Shown piece after piece: positions 51,318-59,826 of a DNA stretch of 64,000 bases. The DNA is from Tianweitania sp. UT-5YL-CI-8 (GTDB lineage Bacteria; Pseudomonadota; Alphaproteobacteria; Rhizobiales; Rhizobiaceae). The position numbers and the translations under genes were made by a program. Below the pieces are notes generated by a model. It was given only the letters and a program-made list of their open reading frames with translations. It searched no databases and was not told the DNA's origin. The stretch lies in contig NZ_JASCRR010000007.1 of the NCBI RefSeq assembly GCF_030010215.1, forward strand, positions 153,173-217,172. Reading direction: 5' to 3'. How positions within the stretch are numbered: position 1 is the stretch's first letter; every line of letters starts with the position of its first letter.

Positions 51318-51755
51318 TTACGCGTCAACGGGCGGGGGAGCGACAGACAGCACGGTAAGACGATGGTTGCGCCCGTCGCGCGCCGTCCAGTCGATCGACT
51401 GGCCCGCCGCTAGGCCGATCAGCGCCCCACCGATGGGGGTGAGAATGGAAACGCGCCCCTGGGCGATGTCCGCCTCGGCTGGGAAGACGAGGGTGACTGT
51501 CCGATGTTGCCCGTCATTGGCTTCGTATTCGACCGTCGAACCCATGCGGACGACGCCTTCCGGCACGGCGGTGTCCTTGACGACCTTGGCTCGCTCAAGC
51601 TCGACAAGCAGATCGTCAGCAACCTCGGGAATGCGGTCGAGAGCATCGTTGGCAAGACGCATCAGCTTGTCATGGTCGATCTGTCCTATGACGATCTTGG
51701 GCTTGCGGCTGGAAGACTTGCTAGTTGGATTTGTCATGGTGTTCTTGTGCTGCAT
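51318..51755 (-). CDS. Rnk/GreA-C-type RNA polymerase secondary-channel domain protein
   Basis: 145 residues. N-terminal helical part (IDHDKLMRLANDALDRIPEVADDLLVELERAKVV), then a GreA/GreB C-terminal-type domain (VRMGSTVEYEANDGQHRTVTLVFPAEADI...GRVSILTPIGGALIGLAAGQSIDWTARDG). Resembles the nucleoside diphosphate kinase regulator Rnk. It lacks the Gre coiled-coil tip, so it would not stimulate cleavage. The start could also be the ATG at 51737; neither has a strong ribosome binding site. Confidence 0.85.
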   Translation of the reverse strand: MQHKNTMTNPTSKSSSRKPKIVIGQIDHDKLMRLANDALDRIPEVADDLLVELERAKVVKDTAVPEGVVRMGSTVEYEANDGQHRTVTLVFPAEADIAQGRVSILTPIGGALIGLAAGQSIDWTARDGRNHRLTVLSVAPPPVDA

Positions 51756-52152
51756 GGCGCGCGACCGTTGGGCCGAGCGGTTGCAATTTTTCCTGTTTTC
51801 GATGGGTTGACGATGCTAAAAGCCCCGAACTCACGGTAAATGCCGCGCCGGGGTCACTGTCCTGCGATCGGGAAGATCCGGAAAATAAGGCATCCAAAGA
51901 GGTTCATGCCTTAAACATGGCGATGTCTGACCCGTTGTCAAGCCTGTGCAGGCTTTCGCAAGCGAAAGGTTGTAGGCGGTAGATTGCGTTCGCTCGAATT
52001 GGGTAACCATAGACTTGCACGAAATCGAAAGTTCCTTTCTCCTATGTCCGATTTTGAAGACCTGACGCGGATCAAGGCTGGCGAGCGGAAGGTCCGCAAT
52101 TGTTTCGGAAGATGCCTGCAGGCGGCATCGCCAGTTGAACGGAGGATTTTCG
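51756..52152. other. Intergenic region between rnk-like gene and uspA-like gene
   Basis: 397 bases with no supported gene. The two genes diverge, so both promoters lie here; I see no repeat, hairpin with T-run or convincing operator. GGAGG (52141-52145) near its right end is the ribosome binding site of the UspA gene. Confidence 0.4.
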
Positions 52153-52965
52153 ATGACCTACAAGTCTGTTCTGGTGAACCTCGACATCGACAAGGGCGAT
52201 GCGGCAGGGCTGGTGCGCTATGCCGCAGACTTCGCGCGTCATTTCGGCGCGAGGCTTGTCGGCGTGACGGCCGCAGACGTAACGCCGCCCTTGGTGACCA
52301 TGGAAGGCATGGTCGTGGATGGCGAACTGATTACGCAGCAGCGCGAAGACATTGAGGAGCGTATAGCCGAGCTGGAAGCCGTCTGCCGCCAGGCGGCCGG
52401 CGCGGGAATTGATGTCGACTGGCGCGGACAGGTAGACAATCCGACACGATACCTCAGCGAAATTTCCCGCCTCGCCGATGTGATCGTGACTGGCCCCTCG
52501 CATGGTTCCGGCCGTTCCATCGATCTCGGTACGCTGCTGCTCGATGCAGGTCGGCCGGTTCTGGTGGCCGCGGAAGGAGCTCAGAGCTTCGAGGCTGGAA
52601 CCGTGCTGGTGGCCTGGAAGGATTCGCGCGAAGCCCGCCGTGCGGTGCGCGACGCGGTGCCGCTTCTGGCGGCTGCCAAGGAAGTCGTGGTGGCGACGGT
52701 GGATCGTGAAGGCGGCGCTTATCTGGAGGCAAGCCTGGACGATGTCGCGGGCTATCTCGCGCTCCATGGCGCCAAGGTGCGTACAGAATTGATCACCGGC
52801 CACAACGACAGCGGCCATCTGGTCGAACTGGCAGAAAGCATCGGAGCTTCCACCGTGGTTTCCGGCGCCTACGGCCACAGCCGTCTGCGGCAGTGGATCT
52901 TTGGCGGCGTAACCCATTCGCTGCTCGGCGAGAACCGCTACAGCCGTTTTATGGTCGGCGGCTGA
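52153..52965 (+). CDS. Universal stress protein, two tandem UspA-like domains
   Basis: 270 residues from the ATG at 52153, which has GGAGG 8 bases upstream; an ATG at 52135 adds 6 residues and lacks one. First domain MTYKSVLVNLDIDKGDAAGLVRYAADFARHFGARLVGVTAAD; second domain carries GTVLVAWKDSREARRAVRDAVPLL and the nucleotide-binding-type end GASTVVSGAYGHSRLRQWIFGGVTHSLL. Probably ATP-binding stress protein; a specific task is not apparent. Confidence 0.85.
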   Translation: MTYKSVLVNLDIDKGDAAGLVRYAADFARHFGARLVGVTAADVTPPLVTMEGMVVDGELITQQREDIEERIAELEAVCRQAAGAGIDVDWRGQVDNPTRYLSEISRLADVIVTGPSHGSGRSIDLGTLLLDAGRPVLVAAEGAQSFEAGTVLVAWKDSREARRAVRDAVPLLAAAKEVVVATVDREGGAYLEASLDDVAGYLALHGAKVRTELITGHNDSGHLVELAESIGASTVVSGAYGHSRLRQWIFGGVTHSLLGENRYSRFMVGG

Positions 52966-53351
52966 CAACGAGGGCCGTCCGGCCATCCAAACATGCGATT
53001 GACGAATCTGGCGCTGTCGTTCGAAGGAACGGCGGCGCAGATCGTTTGTGCAACTTTGTTTTGGAGATACCGATGCTTCTGGAAGCATGAGCCACAAACA
53101 ACAACACCCGCCGGGGGAGGAGGTCCGGCGGGTGTCGTATGTGGCCGGTCAGGGGAACGGGAGGAGGTGTTCAGCTGACCGTATTCGCCGCATGTCAGGG
53201 AGGAGGAAGACGTGCGGCGAAATTCAGTAAGGTCAACATAGCTGCCCTATCGACTTTTGATAAGTGCATTTAGCGCATGGGAGCCCTGCAATTTGTGCAA
53301 TGCACAATGACGAGATCGTGGCAACTGCGCGTGCGAAGCACCGAGCGTGAC
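52966..53351. other. Intergenic region with 11-bp hairpin
   Basis: 386 bases without a supported gene. A perfect stem ACACCCGCCGG/CCGGCGGGTGT with a 10-base loop lies at 53104-53135, 140 bases after the UspA gene; it has no following T-run, so it may be a Rho-dependent end, an RNA-stability structure or an operator. Confidence 0.5.
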
Positions 53352-54542
53352 TCAATGCTTGCGCGATAGCTCCCGCGTCGCGGCTTCGAGGCCCGCCAAG
53401 GTCAGCGGATACATGCGCTGATCGAAAATCCGACGCACCATGTCAATCGACTGGGTGTAGCCCCAATGCTGCGCCCTTGTCGGGTTGAGCCAGACCGCGT
53501 TGGGCCATTGCGCAAGGACACGCGACAGCCAGACGCTGCCCGCCTCCGGGTTCCAGTGCTCCACCGAGCCACCCGGCGTTACTATCTCATATGGGCTCAT
53601 CGAGGCGTCGCCGACGAAGATGACCTTGTAGTCGTGGCCGTATTTGTGCAGCACGTCGAAGGTCGGGATCACCTCCGAATGCCGACGGCGGTTGTCCTTC
53701 CAGACGCCTTCATAGAGGCAGTTGTGGAAATAGAAATATTCCATGTGCTTGAACTCGACCCGGGCCGCCGAAAACAGCTCCTCGACCACCTTGATGTGGT
53801 CGTCCATCGAGCCGCCGACATCGAAGAACATCAGAAGCTTCACTGCATTGCGGCGCTCGGGGCGGGTCTGCACGTCGAGATAGCCGTGCTCGGCGGTGGC
53901 GTGGATCGTACCGGGCAGGTCCAGCTCTTCCACTGCACCCTCGCGCACCCAGCGGCGCAGGCGCTTCAGCGCAACTTTGATGTTGCGCGTGCCGAGTTCG
54001 ACCGAATCGTCGAAATTGCGGAATTCGCGCTTGTCCCAAACCTTGACCGCGCGGCGGTGGCGGCTCTCGCTCTGGCCGAGGCGGATGCCTTCCGGATTGT
54101 AGCCATAGGCGCCGAAGGGCGAAGTGCCGGCGGTACCGATCCATTTGGAGCCGCCCTGGTGGCGGCCCTTCTGTTCCTCCAATCGCTGCTTCAGCGTCTC
54201 CATCAGCTTGTCGAAACCGCCGAGGCTTTCCACGAGCTTCTTTTCCTCGTCGGTCAGGTGCTTTTCGGCAAGCCGCCGCAGCCAGTCCTCGGGCAGGTTG
54301 GCGACATCGACGGCAGCTTCGCCCGACAGCGCCTCAAGGCCCTTAAAGACATGCGAAAACACCTGGTCGAAACGGTCTATGTTGCGCTCGTCCTTCACCA
54401 GCGTCGCGCGCGCCAGATAATAGAAACCCTCGACATCATAGGTGACGAGATCGGCTTCAAGCCCTTCGAGCAATGCCAGATACTCCCGAAGGGAAACAGG
54501 GATTTTCGCGGCCTTGAGCTCAAGGAAGAATGGGATGAACAT
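53352..54542 (-). CDS. VWA-domain protein of the CoxE/MoxR-associated type
   Basis: 396 residues. N-terminal helical CoxE-like region (FIPFFLELKAAKIPVSLREYLALLEGL), a basic middle, and a von Willebrand A domain from about residue 225 with MIDAS-like FFDVGGSMDDH (canonical DxSxS, here DxGxS) and VIFVGDASMSPYE. Such proteins work with a MoxR AAA+ ATPase as metal-insertion/assembly chaperones; no MoxR gene is adjacent here. Cytoplasmic. Confidence 0.85.
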   Translation of the reverse strand: MFIPFFLELKAAKIPVSLREYLALLEGLEADLVTYDVEGFYYLARATLVKDERNIDRFDQVFSHVFKGLEALSGEAAVDVANLPEDWLRRLAEKHLTDEEKKLVESLGGFDKLMETLKQRLEEQKGRHQGGSKWIGTAGTSPFGAYGYNPEGIRLGQSESRHRRAVKVWDKREFRNFDDSVELGTRNIKVALKRLRRWVREGAVEELDLPGTIHATAEHGYLDVQTRPERRNAVKLLMFFDVGGSMDDHIKVVEELFSAARVEFKHMEYFYFHNCLYEGVWKDNRRRHSEVIPTFDVLHKYGHDYKVIFVGDASMSPYEIVTPGGSVEHWNPEAGSVWLSRVLAQWPNAVWLNPTRAQHWGYTQSIDMVRRIFDQRMYPLTLAGLEAATRELSRKH

Positions 54543-54638
54543 GACGACATTTGTGCGTCAGGAGCCGGCGCTTTGCAAGTCTGGAAGGGTTGCTAGCAAA
54601 ACGCTATATTGGGCGGCGAGAAGCAACGGAGCCGCACC

Positions 54639-54881
54639 ATGGCAAGCCTGCACGTCCGCAATGTCGATGATAGCCTGGTGAACCGGCTGAAAAAGCGAGC
54701 CGCCGCAAATGGGCGTTCGGCGGAAGCGGAGCATCGCGATATCCTAAGCGAAGCACTCCGCGAGGAGGAGGAGGAACAACCTTCTTTTGACGAATTGGCG
54801 GCCCGTCTTCGAGAGCGATTGAAAGGACGGTACCACACGCCTTCCAAGGTGCTTTTGCGTGAGAGCCGGGACGAGCGGTGA
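54639..54881 (+). CDS. Ribbon-helix-helix antitoxin (FitA/VapB type)
   Basis: 80 residues from the ATG at 54639. N-terminal RHH domain MASLHVRNVDDSLVNRLKKRAAANGRSAEAEHRDILSEALRE, matching FitA-type antitoxins; C-terminal tail (SFDELAARLRERLKGRYHTPSKVLLRE) would wrap the toxin. The toxin gene that starts 2 bases later is cut off after about 11 codons, so this is an orphan antitoxin. Confidence 0.85.
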   Translation: MASLHVRNVDDSLVNRLKKRAAANGRSAEAEHRDILSEALREEEEEQPSFDELAARLRERLKGRYHTPSKVLLRESRDER

Positions 54882-54883
54882 CA

Positions 54884-54967
54884 ATGAAGCTGGTCGTCGA
54901 CGCCAGTGTCGCGATGCGGAGCGATGCCTGCTTCAGAGTTCCCTCTAAAGCAGATCGTACTCGATGA
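54884..54967 (+). pseudogene. Truncated PIN-domain (VapC/FitB) toxin
   Basis: The frame after the antitoxin starts MKLVVDASVAM, the PIN-domain opening with the first catalytic Asp (residue 6), then changes to unrelated sequence (RSDACFRVPS...) and stops at codon 28. The junction is at about 54917, next to the 3' end of the GNAT gene on the other strand. The rest of the roughly 130-residue toxin is missing. Confidence 0.75.
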
Positions 54968-55391
54968 AGCCGGTTCGCGTCGCGACACGGTCGTAGAGCC
55001 GGCGGGCGGTGGCGTTGTCTTCCTTGGTCATCCAGTAGACGTTCTTGATGCCGAGCTTGGCGGCCTCGAGCCGAACGGCCTCGATGAGTGCAGTACCCAC
55101 GCCCTTGCCGCGACTGTCGGGATCGGCGAACAGATCCTGCAGATAGCAGTTGTTCACCAGCGACCAGCAGGTGCGGTGATAGATGTAATGAACCAGCCCC
55201 ACCGGCTTGCCTTCGTAAAGGGCGAGAATGCCCTTGGGCTCGAACTCGCCTTCGGTGAACAGGCGCCGCCAAGTCAGTTCGTAGACCTCTTCGGGCAGCG
55301 TGGCGTTGTAGAAGGTGAGATACGCTGTCCACAGCCGCCGCCACTCCACGTGATCGCCCTCTTGCAGAGGCCGTATCGTCAAACCGGACAT
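54945..55391 (-). CDS. GNAT-family acetyltransferase
   Basis: 148 residues. Starts SGLTIRPLQEGDHVEWRRLWTAYLTFY; acetyl-CoA loop LFADPDSRGKGVGTALIEAV (Q/RxxGxG/A, about residues 89-108); NVYWMTKEDNATARRLYDRVA follows. Substrate unknown; near relatives are general small-molecule acetylases. Its 3' end adjoins the cut toxin remnant. Confidence 0.85.
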   Translation of the reverse strand: MSGLTIRPLQEGDHVEWRRLWTAYLTFYNATLPEEVYELTWRRLFTEGEFEPKGILALYEGKPVGLVHYIYHRTCWSLVNNCYLQDLFADPDSRGKGVGTALIEAVRLEAAKLGIKNVYWMTKEDNATARRLYDRVATRTGFIEYDLL

Positions 55392-55583
55392 GTTCTTTCC
55401 CCTGAACCTTCTTTTCGAACTTTGTCACTGTCGGCCATAGTTGAATAGCGCCAGCGCCGGTCGGCTGCTGGTTCAGCCGGTTCCTGACTTGCCATGCTTG
55501 CCGCCCGAGACTAAGCCAGTGGTACCAGTCGGCGGTAGCCAGCAGAAGGTAGGCCTCTTCGCGGGTCCAAGAAGGCAGGCACA

Positions 55584-55761
55584 ATGCTGAACACATCCGA
55601 AAAAACCGTTTTGCCGCTGCTGCGCTTTCCGTTCGCGGCGCCGCCCGCGACCGGCGAATGCATGGAGGTCGCGCCAGGCATACTGTGGACGCGCATCCCG
55701 CTGCCGTTCCGGCTCGACCATGTCAACATCTACCTGATCGAGGATGATGACGGCTGGGCTG
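55584..55761 (+). pseudogene. MBL-fold hydrolase, N-terminal fragment
   Basis: [21 protein letters not shown], then [30 protein letters not shown] matches the start of glyoxalase-II-like MBL proteins. The frame leaves the gene at 55762, exactly where an IS6-type end begins (GGCGATGTCACG). The His-rich metal motif that should follow is missing. The 192 bases before it hold no supported gene. Confidence 0.75.
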
Positions 55762-56190
55762 GGCGATGTCACGTTGTTGGCAACTGACCGCGCTGATAGC
55801 TGCGGGGTCGATTTCAGGCCAGCGTTCGGGTCACGGCTTTCCATTCCGCCATGCCTGCAGGCGGTGGAGGTGGATGGCGAATGCTGAGCGTTTTGAATGG
55901 GGAGCAACGAAGAGATTGCGAACAGCGGAGAAGCTTGAGACGAACCGCTGCGGCGCAAGCGACGAGCATAATCAGGACCGAACTTCTTTGCCCCAGCGGC
56001 GGATCGTTTCGTATGAGACCACGATACCGCGCTCCACCATGCGCAGGCTCAACGGAAACCGAAAGTACAGCCAGACCGCATGGGCGATGATCTGAGGCGG
56101 AAAACGGTGGCGCTCGTAGCTGATGGGCGGCTTATTCATTCAATCGCGTTTATGCCGCAATCGCTGACGGCGAGGTAAGTTGATAACGCC
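55762..56190 (-). mobile_element. IS6-family remnant A, internally deleted (429 bp)
   Basis: Bounded by GGCGATGTCACGTTGTTGGC on the left and by AACGCC, the complement of GGCGTTATC, on the right. On the minus strand it encodes the N-terminus of an IS6-type transposase (HRFPPQIIAHAVWLYFRFPLSLRMVE) and, after a jump, the extreme C-terminus; the DDE centre is absent. It also lacks 18 bases present in copy B (EMLLE region) and shares a one-base insertion after WGK with the other copies. Confidence 0.8.
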
Positions 56191-56319
56191 GCCGCACTTG
56201 CTCATTTTCTCCGTAAGGCTGCTTTCGACAAATCCGATGAAATCCGTGGGGCGATGCAGCAAGTCGCTTGAGACGCGGCTCGAATCGAAGTCACGATCTA
56301 CGGACATCCGGCGACAGTC

Positions 56320-56668
56320 TTAGGCACCTTGGGAACACCTTGCCTTGATCCATCGCGGAAGTATAAGCCCTATATGTCGCATGATCGTGCCCTCGCGGCC
56401 CCGCAAGTCGGCAATGGCATCTTCAGGATTGCGGCGACTACTGATCGCGTAGGAGGTCGGGCACGTCGTGCCGTGGATGGGGTCTATGACCAGTGTAAGC
56501 ACGCCGTCGCGGGATGTTGAGACGCAGGTGAATTCCAACGGGAAGAAAACCCCGCCTAGCTGCCAGTCTTCGTGTTGTTGGTCGAATTCAGGACGCTTGT
56601 CCCAGAGCAGCGAGCCCCAGCCAAGAATGGCGATGCGCGTATGGTTTCTTGCCTTAAAGCGTGTCGCA
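56320..56668 (-). pseudogene. Gamma-glutamylcyclotransferase-like fragment
   Basis: The minus-strand frame reads IAILGWGSLLWDKRPEFDQQHEDW...LEFTCVSTSRDGVLTLVIDP, the GGCT/AIG2-like opening, and stops at 56320 after about 115 codons. No start codon is present at its upstream edge, where IS630 sequence begins. The 129 bases between copy A and this fragment have no recognisable content. Confidence 0.55.
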
Positions 56669-56669
56669 C

Positions 56670-57008
56670 TTAATGGGCCTCATATCCGGCAGCGTTGAAG
56701 AAGTTTCGGCATTGTGTTGGGTCGAAGAGGTCACAGATATCGCCGATTGCATGGCATAGGGCGTCGAACGTTCGCGCGGCCCTCTTGCGCAGCAACGCCT
56801 TGAGCTTGGAGAACGCCATCTCGATCGGGTTCAGGTCGGGCGAGTATGGCGGCAGGAAGAGCAACCAGGCACCGCGCTCGCGCACCAGTTAGGCGGCACG
56901 CTCGCTCTTGTGGAAGCCGACATTGTCGAGGATGACGACATCGCCGGGCTGCAGCTCTGGAGCCAGCTGCGTTTCGATCCAGTGGACTTCCCGTTCGAAA
57001 GTGGAGGG
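56670..57008 (-). mobile_element. IS630-family transposase, 3' part, with stop codon
   Basis: Minus strand: VHWIETQLAPELQPGDVVILDNVGFHKS, then an in-frame stop (TAA at about 56888-56890), then [30 protein letters not shown] and a C-terminus ending AGYEAH. The second and third acidic residues of the DDE site (LDN, NPIE) are present; the N-terminal half is missing. Confidence 0.8.
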
Positions 57009-57042
57009 CTTCTGTTAGAAATGACTGACAGGAGATTTAGAA

Positions 57043-57305
57043 TTGAAGCAGCGAGAGTTTACAGAAGATTTCAAACGGGAAGCGGTTCGCATTCTGACGA
57101 CGAGTGGTCGAGGCATATCGTCTGTTGCGTCGGATCTAGGGATCGGGAAATCGACACTGGGTCGTTGGCGGCAGATTTTCGAGGAGCAGGATCTTCTTGC
57201 CGGTCCGCACGAGGACGTGAACAAGGAGCTTGCCCGCCTGCGCAAGGAGAATGAACTTCTCCGGCAGGAGCGATATCTGTTAAAAAAGCGACGGCCTGCG
57301 CGGCG
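57043..57305 (+). mobile_element. IS3-family OrfA, truncated
   Basis: MKQREFTEDFKREAVRILTTSGRGISSVASDLGIGKSTLGRW is a transposase HTH; a leucine zipper follows (NKELARLRKENELLRQE). The slippery heptamer AAAAAAG used for OrfA-OrfB frameshifting is at 57282-57288. Homology ends about 15 bases later, at the join with a glycosyltransferase fragment; OrfB is gone. Confidence 0.8.
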
Positions 57306-57310
57306 CAGGA

Positions 57311-57632
57311 CATTCTTGCGGTTGGCCGCCTGATCGAAAAGGAGGGGTTTCACATCCTCATTGAGGCTGTGCGCCTGTTGGTGGCATCCGGCAGGAGCGA
57401 TCTGCGCTGCCGCATCGTCGGCGAGGGCGAGGACCGCCCGGATCTCGCCGCACAGATCGAGGCTTCGGGGCTTGCCGGCCATATCGAACTCGTCGGGCCG
57501 TTGCCGCAGGCCGATGTGAAGGCCGCCATGCGCGACGCCACGCTGCTTGCCTGTCCCTGCATCGTCGGCGAGGACGGCAACCGCGACGGCATGCCGACCG
57601 TGCTGCCTGATGGCGTGGCGCCGATTGGCTAG
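57311..57632 (+). pseudogene. GT4 glycosyltransferase fragment
   Basis: Reads ILAVGRLIEKEGFHILIEAVRLL, CRIVGEGEDRPDLAAQIEASGL, VGPLPQADVKAAMRDATLLACP and EDGNRDGMPTVL, the C-terminal UDP/GDP-sugar-binding half of a GT-B enzyme, then loses homology (PDGVAPIG, stop). The EX7E second Glu region is missing, and the N-terminal half is replaced by IS3 sequence. Confidence 0.7.
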
Positions 57633-57689
57633 CCGCACAACCGGGTGTGACGAGGAAACCGTGCGCCCTGTGGCCGAAAACAGTTTGGT

Positions 57690-58079
57690 CTGACATGGTA
57701 GGGATGACGCTCTCGCCGAGGTGGTGGTCAATGCTGAGGATATGGTGGTGTCGTCGCGGCCGGCGCCAGTACTGGCGGCCGAGATTGCCGCCGCCGTCTA
57801 TTGAGCCCAGCCCGATCCGAAATGCTGGCGTTCTGGCTGGCTGACACACTGTTGGCCCACAAACTTAAATGGCCCATTCCGGCGCCCTTGCTGATGGGGC
57901 CGGTGTCCTCGGCCGTATTCAAGTCCGGCGAGAACCGCAGGCGCATCCGACCGGGAGGCGAAGGTTGGGGCAGGGCAGTGTTCCTAGCCTATGCGACCGC
58001 AGCGGCGGAGGCCTGCGATCTCGGCATCGAACTGGCGCAGCGGCCAGCATTGACCTGCTGATCGACGACATTCAGGCGG
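57690..58079 (+). pseudogene. DUF1403-family fragment with frameshifts
   Basis: Pieces in two or three frames: VVVNAEDMVVSSRPAPVLAAE, then SEMLAFWLADTLLAHKLKWPIPAPLL, RRIRPGGEGWGRAVFLAYATAAAEACDLGIELAQR, then ASIDLLIDD. The order matches the rhizobial DUF1403 family. It is cut at 58080 by IS6 copy B. Confidence 0.6.
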
Positions 58080-58526
58080 GGCGTTATCAACTTACCTCAC
58101 TGTCAGCGATTTGCGGCATAAACGCGATTGAATGAATAAGCCGCCCCTCAGCAACGAGCGCCACCGTTTTCCGCCTCAGATCATCGCCCATGCGGTCTGG
58201 CTGTACTTTCGGTTTCCGTTGAGCCTGCGCATGGTGGAAGAAATGTTGCTTGAGCGCGGTATCGTGGTCTCATACGAAACGATCCGCCGCGGGGGCAAAG
58301 AAGTTTGGTCCTGATTATGCTCGTCGCTTGCGCCGCAGTGGTTCGTCTCAATCTTCTCCGCTGTTCGCAATCTCTTCGTTGCTCCCCATTCAGAACGCTC
58401 AGCATTCGCCATCCACCTCCACCGCCTGCAGGCCATGGCGGAATGGAAAGCCGTGACCCGAACGCTGGACTGGAAATCGAGCCCGCAGCTATCAGCGCGG
58501 CCAGTTGCCAACAACGTGAAATCGCC
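58080..58526 (+). mobile_element. IS6-family remnant B, internally deleted (447 bp)
   Basis: Inverted relative to copy A: left end GGCGTTATCAACTTACCTCAC (complement matched in A), right end GAAATCGCC. Encodes NKPPLSNERHRFPPQIIAHA and LRMVEEMLLERGIVVSYETIRR in frame, then a shared one-base insertion near GGK breaks the frame; the same central deletion as A follows (RRLRR joined to the C-terminal RFVSS/SAVRN region). No 8-bp target duplication flanks it. Confidence 0.8.
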
Positions 58527-58677
58527 GACCCGCGTTTTCCATGGACGCGGGCCTCTCTCGTGTAAAAGCTACAGGTGCGCCAAAGGAGCGGTATCGTACA
58601 GTTTTGTAAGATTCGCATTCGTAATAGACATACTGCCACACATGCTTAGTATCGCTCTCAATGGAGGGCGTCGATTT

Positions 58678-58914
58678 ATGCAACCCATCACAAAATTCCA
58701 GGCCAATCAGTTCGTCGATCATTATGTTGCTACACGGACAAAGAAACCGAGGCCGATCTCTACAGCAGACGCTTTAAAGGCTGTCCGCCTCTTTGTTCCT
58801 CGCGATGATGTCCCAGACGAGGACTTGGTGAAAATGTTGGTGTTCTACGCTATCGAGCGAAGGCTTGTTGTCGACTTCGACCACAGCGGAAAAGACGCAT
58901 TTGCTCGCTCGTGA
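58678..58914 (+). CDS. Small unknown protein among IS remnants
   Basis: 78 residues: QPITKFQANQFVDHYVATRTKKP, then ISTADALKAVRLFVPRDDVPDEDLVKMLVFYAIERRLVVDFDH. Helical, no membrane segment. GGAGGG lies about 8 bases before the ATG, which supports real translation. Family not recognised with certainty. Flanking stretches 58527-58677 and 58915-59108 show no other gene. Confidence 0.5.
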   Translation: MQPITKFQANQFVDHYVATRTKKPRPISTADALKAVRLFVPRDDVPDEDLVKMLVFYAIERRLVVDFDHSGKDAFARS

Positions 58915-59108
58915 CGTGGTCAAGCCCCGTGGCCGCTGCGAGACGCCAAACGAGTATAATGCCGGTTGAAGATAACTTCGCGCGGTGGCTGAAGACCCTC
59001 AAAGGCCTCACGCTCTACGTTCATCTGCAAACGATGGACAATCGAACCTGAACCATTCAACCCCAATCCTATCCATCAATTGCCGGGACTAACGTTTAGG
59101 TCGCGAGA

Positions 59109-59309
59109 TTACAGCGCCGGAGCAGGCGGGTGACCAAGGTGCTGCAGGGCTCGGCCGATCTGGCAACTCTCCTTTCCAGCCTCCAGTTCCCGGACGAAGC
59201 GCACGCCGACTCCGGTCAAGCCAGCAAGCTGCTCTTGCGGTAACTTCTGCGCCTTCCCTCTCTGCGCGGATAAGACGCCGAAGCTCTTGCTGTCTAGAAT
59301 CGTTTGCAT
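59109..59309 (-). pseudogene. HipB-like XRE regulator, decayed
   Basis: 66 codons: KAQKLPQEQLAGLTGVGVRFVRELEAGKESCQIGRALQ matches the HTH of HipB-type antitoxins with the LQxLxxLG region broken (LQHLGHPPAPAL, stop). The segment before it (GVLSAQRG) also looks frameshifted. No HipA kinase gene is adjacent. Confidence 0.6.
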
Positions 59310-59325
59310 GAATAACCCCTATATA

Positions 59326-59826
59326 GGCCCACTGCGCAGCCTTCTGACCAGCCCCACTTACAAAGGCGAGTACCGGTTCAACCGCAAAGTCTGGAAGGCG
59401 AAGGAAGACCAACGCACGGTCGACCAGGTCATGGTCCCGGTCGACCCGATCATCCTCCGCCTTGTTTGACGCCGTTCAATCCCAAACAGACGCCGGCACA
59501 TGTCGTACCCGGCCTGATCCTGCTGCCCGGTCTTGCGACCTGCGCTCGCTGCGGAGGCGACATGGCACTGCGGACGGACAAGTCGGGCCGCTATCGCTGC
59601 TACACCTGCGCCCAGCAGGGAAAGTCTGCCTGCCCCGGGGCGCTCCGTCTCCATGGGCAAGCTCGACAATCTGGTCAAGATCCAGCTCGACGCGTCCCTG
59701 TTCACGCCGGGAAGAGTGTGGGTTTTCTCGATGGGCTGCTGTCCGCGCAGGCCTCGCCGAGCAAAGACCACGCGCATCGTCTCACTGCTCCGCAGAACAA
59801 TGTTGCCGACTACGAGAGCTGTCCCT
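59326..59826 (+). pseudogene. Serine-recombinase (large resolvase) C-terminal remnant
   Basis: In shifting frames: LLTSPTYKGEYRFNRKVWKAKED (recombinase domain), FDAVQSQTDAG, NPKQTPAHVVPG, LATCARCGGDMALRTDKSGRYRCYTC (zinc ribbon) and GKSACPG. The catalytic N-terminal domain is absent and several frameshifts are present. It ends where IS6 copy C starts. Suggests an integrated element once occupied this site. Confidence 0.75.

Noticed and set aside
52072..53097. 341-codon minus-strand ORF
   Set aside because: Antisense to the UspA-type gene; no recognisable motifs.
55398..55596. Minus-strand frame [21 protein letters not shown] in the gap before the MBL fragment
   Set aside because: Reads like protein over about 45 codons but has no conserved family, overlaps the MBL start and shares sequence with the regulatory gap; left uncalled.
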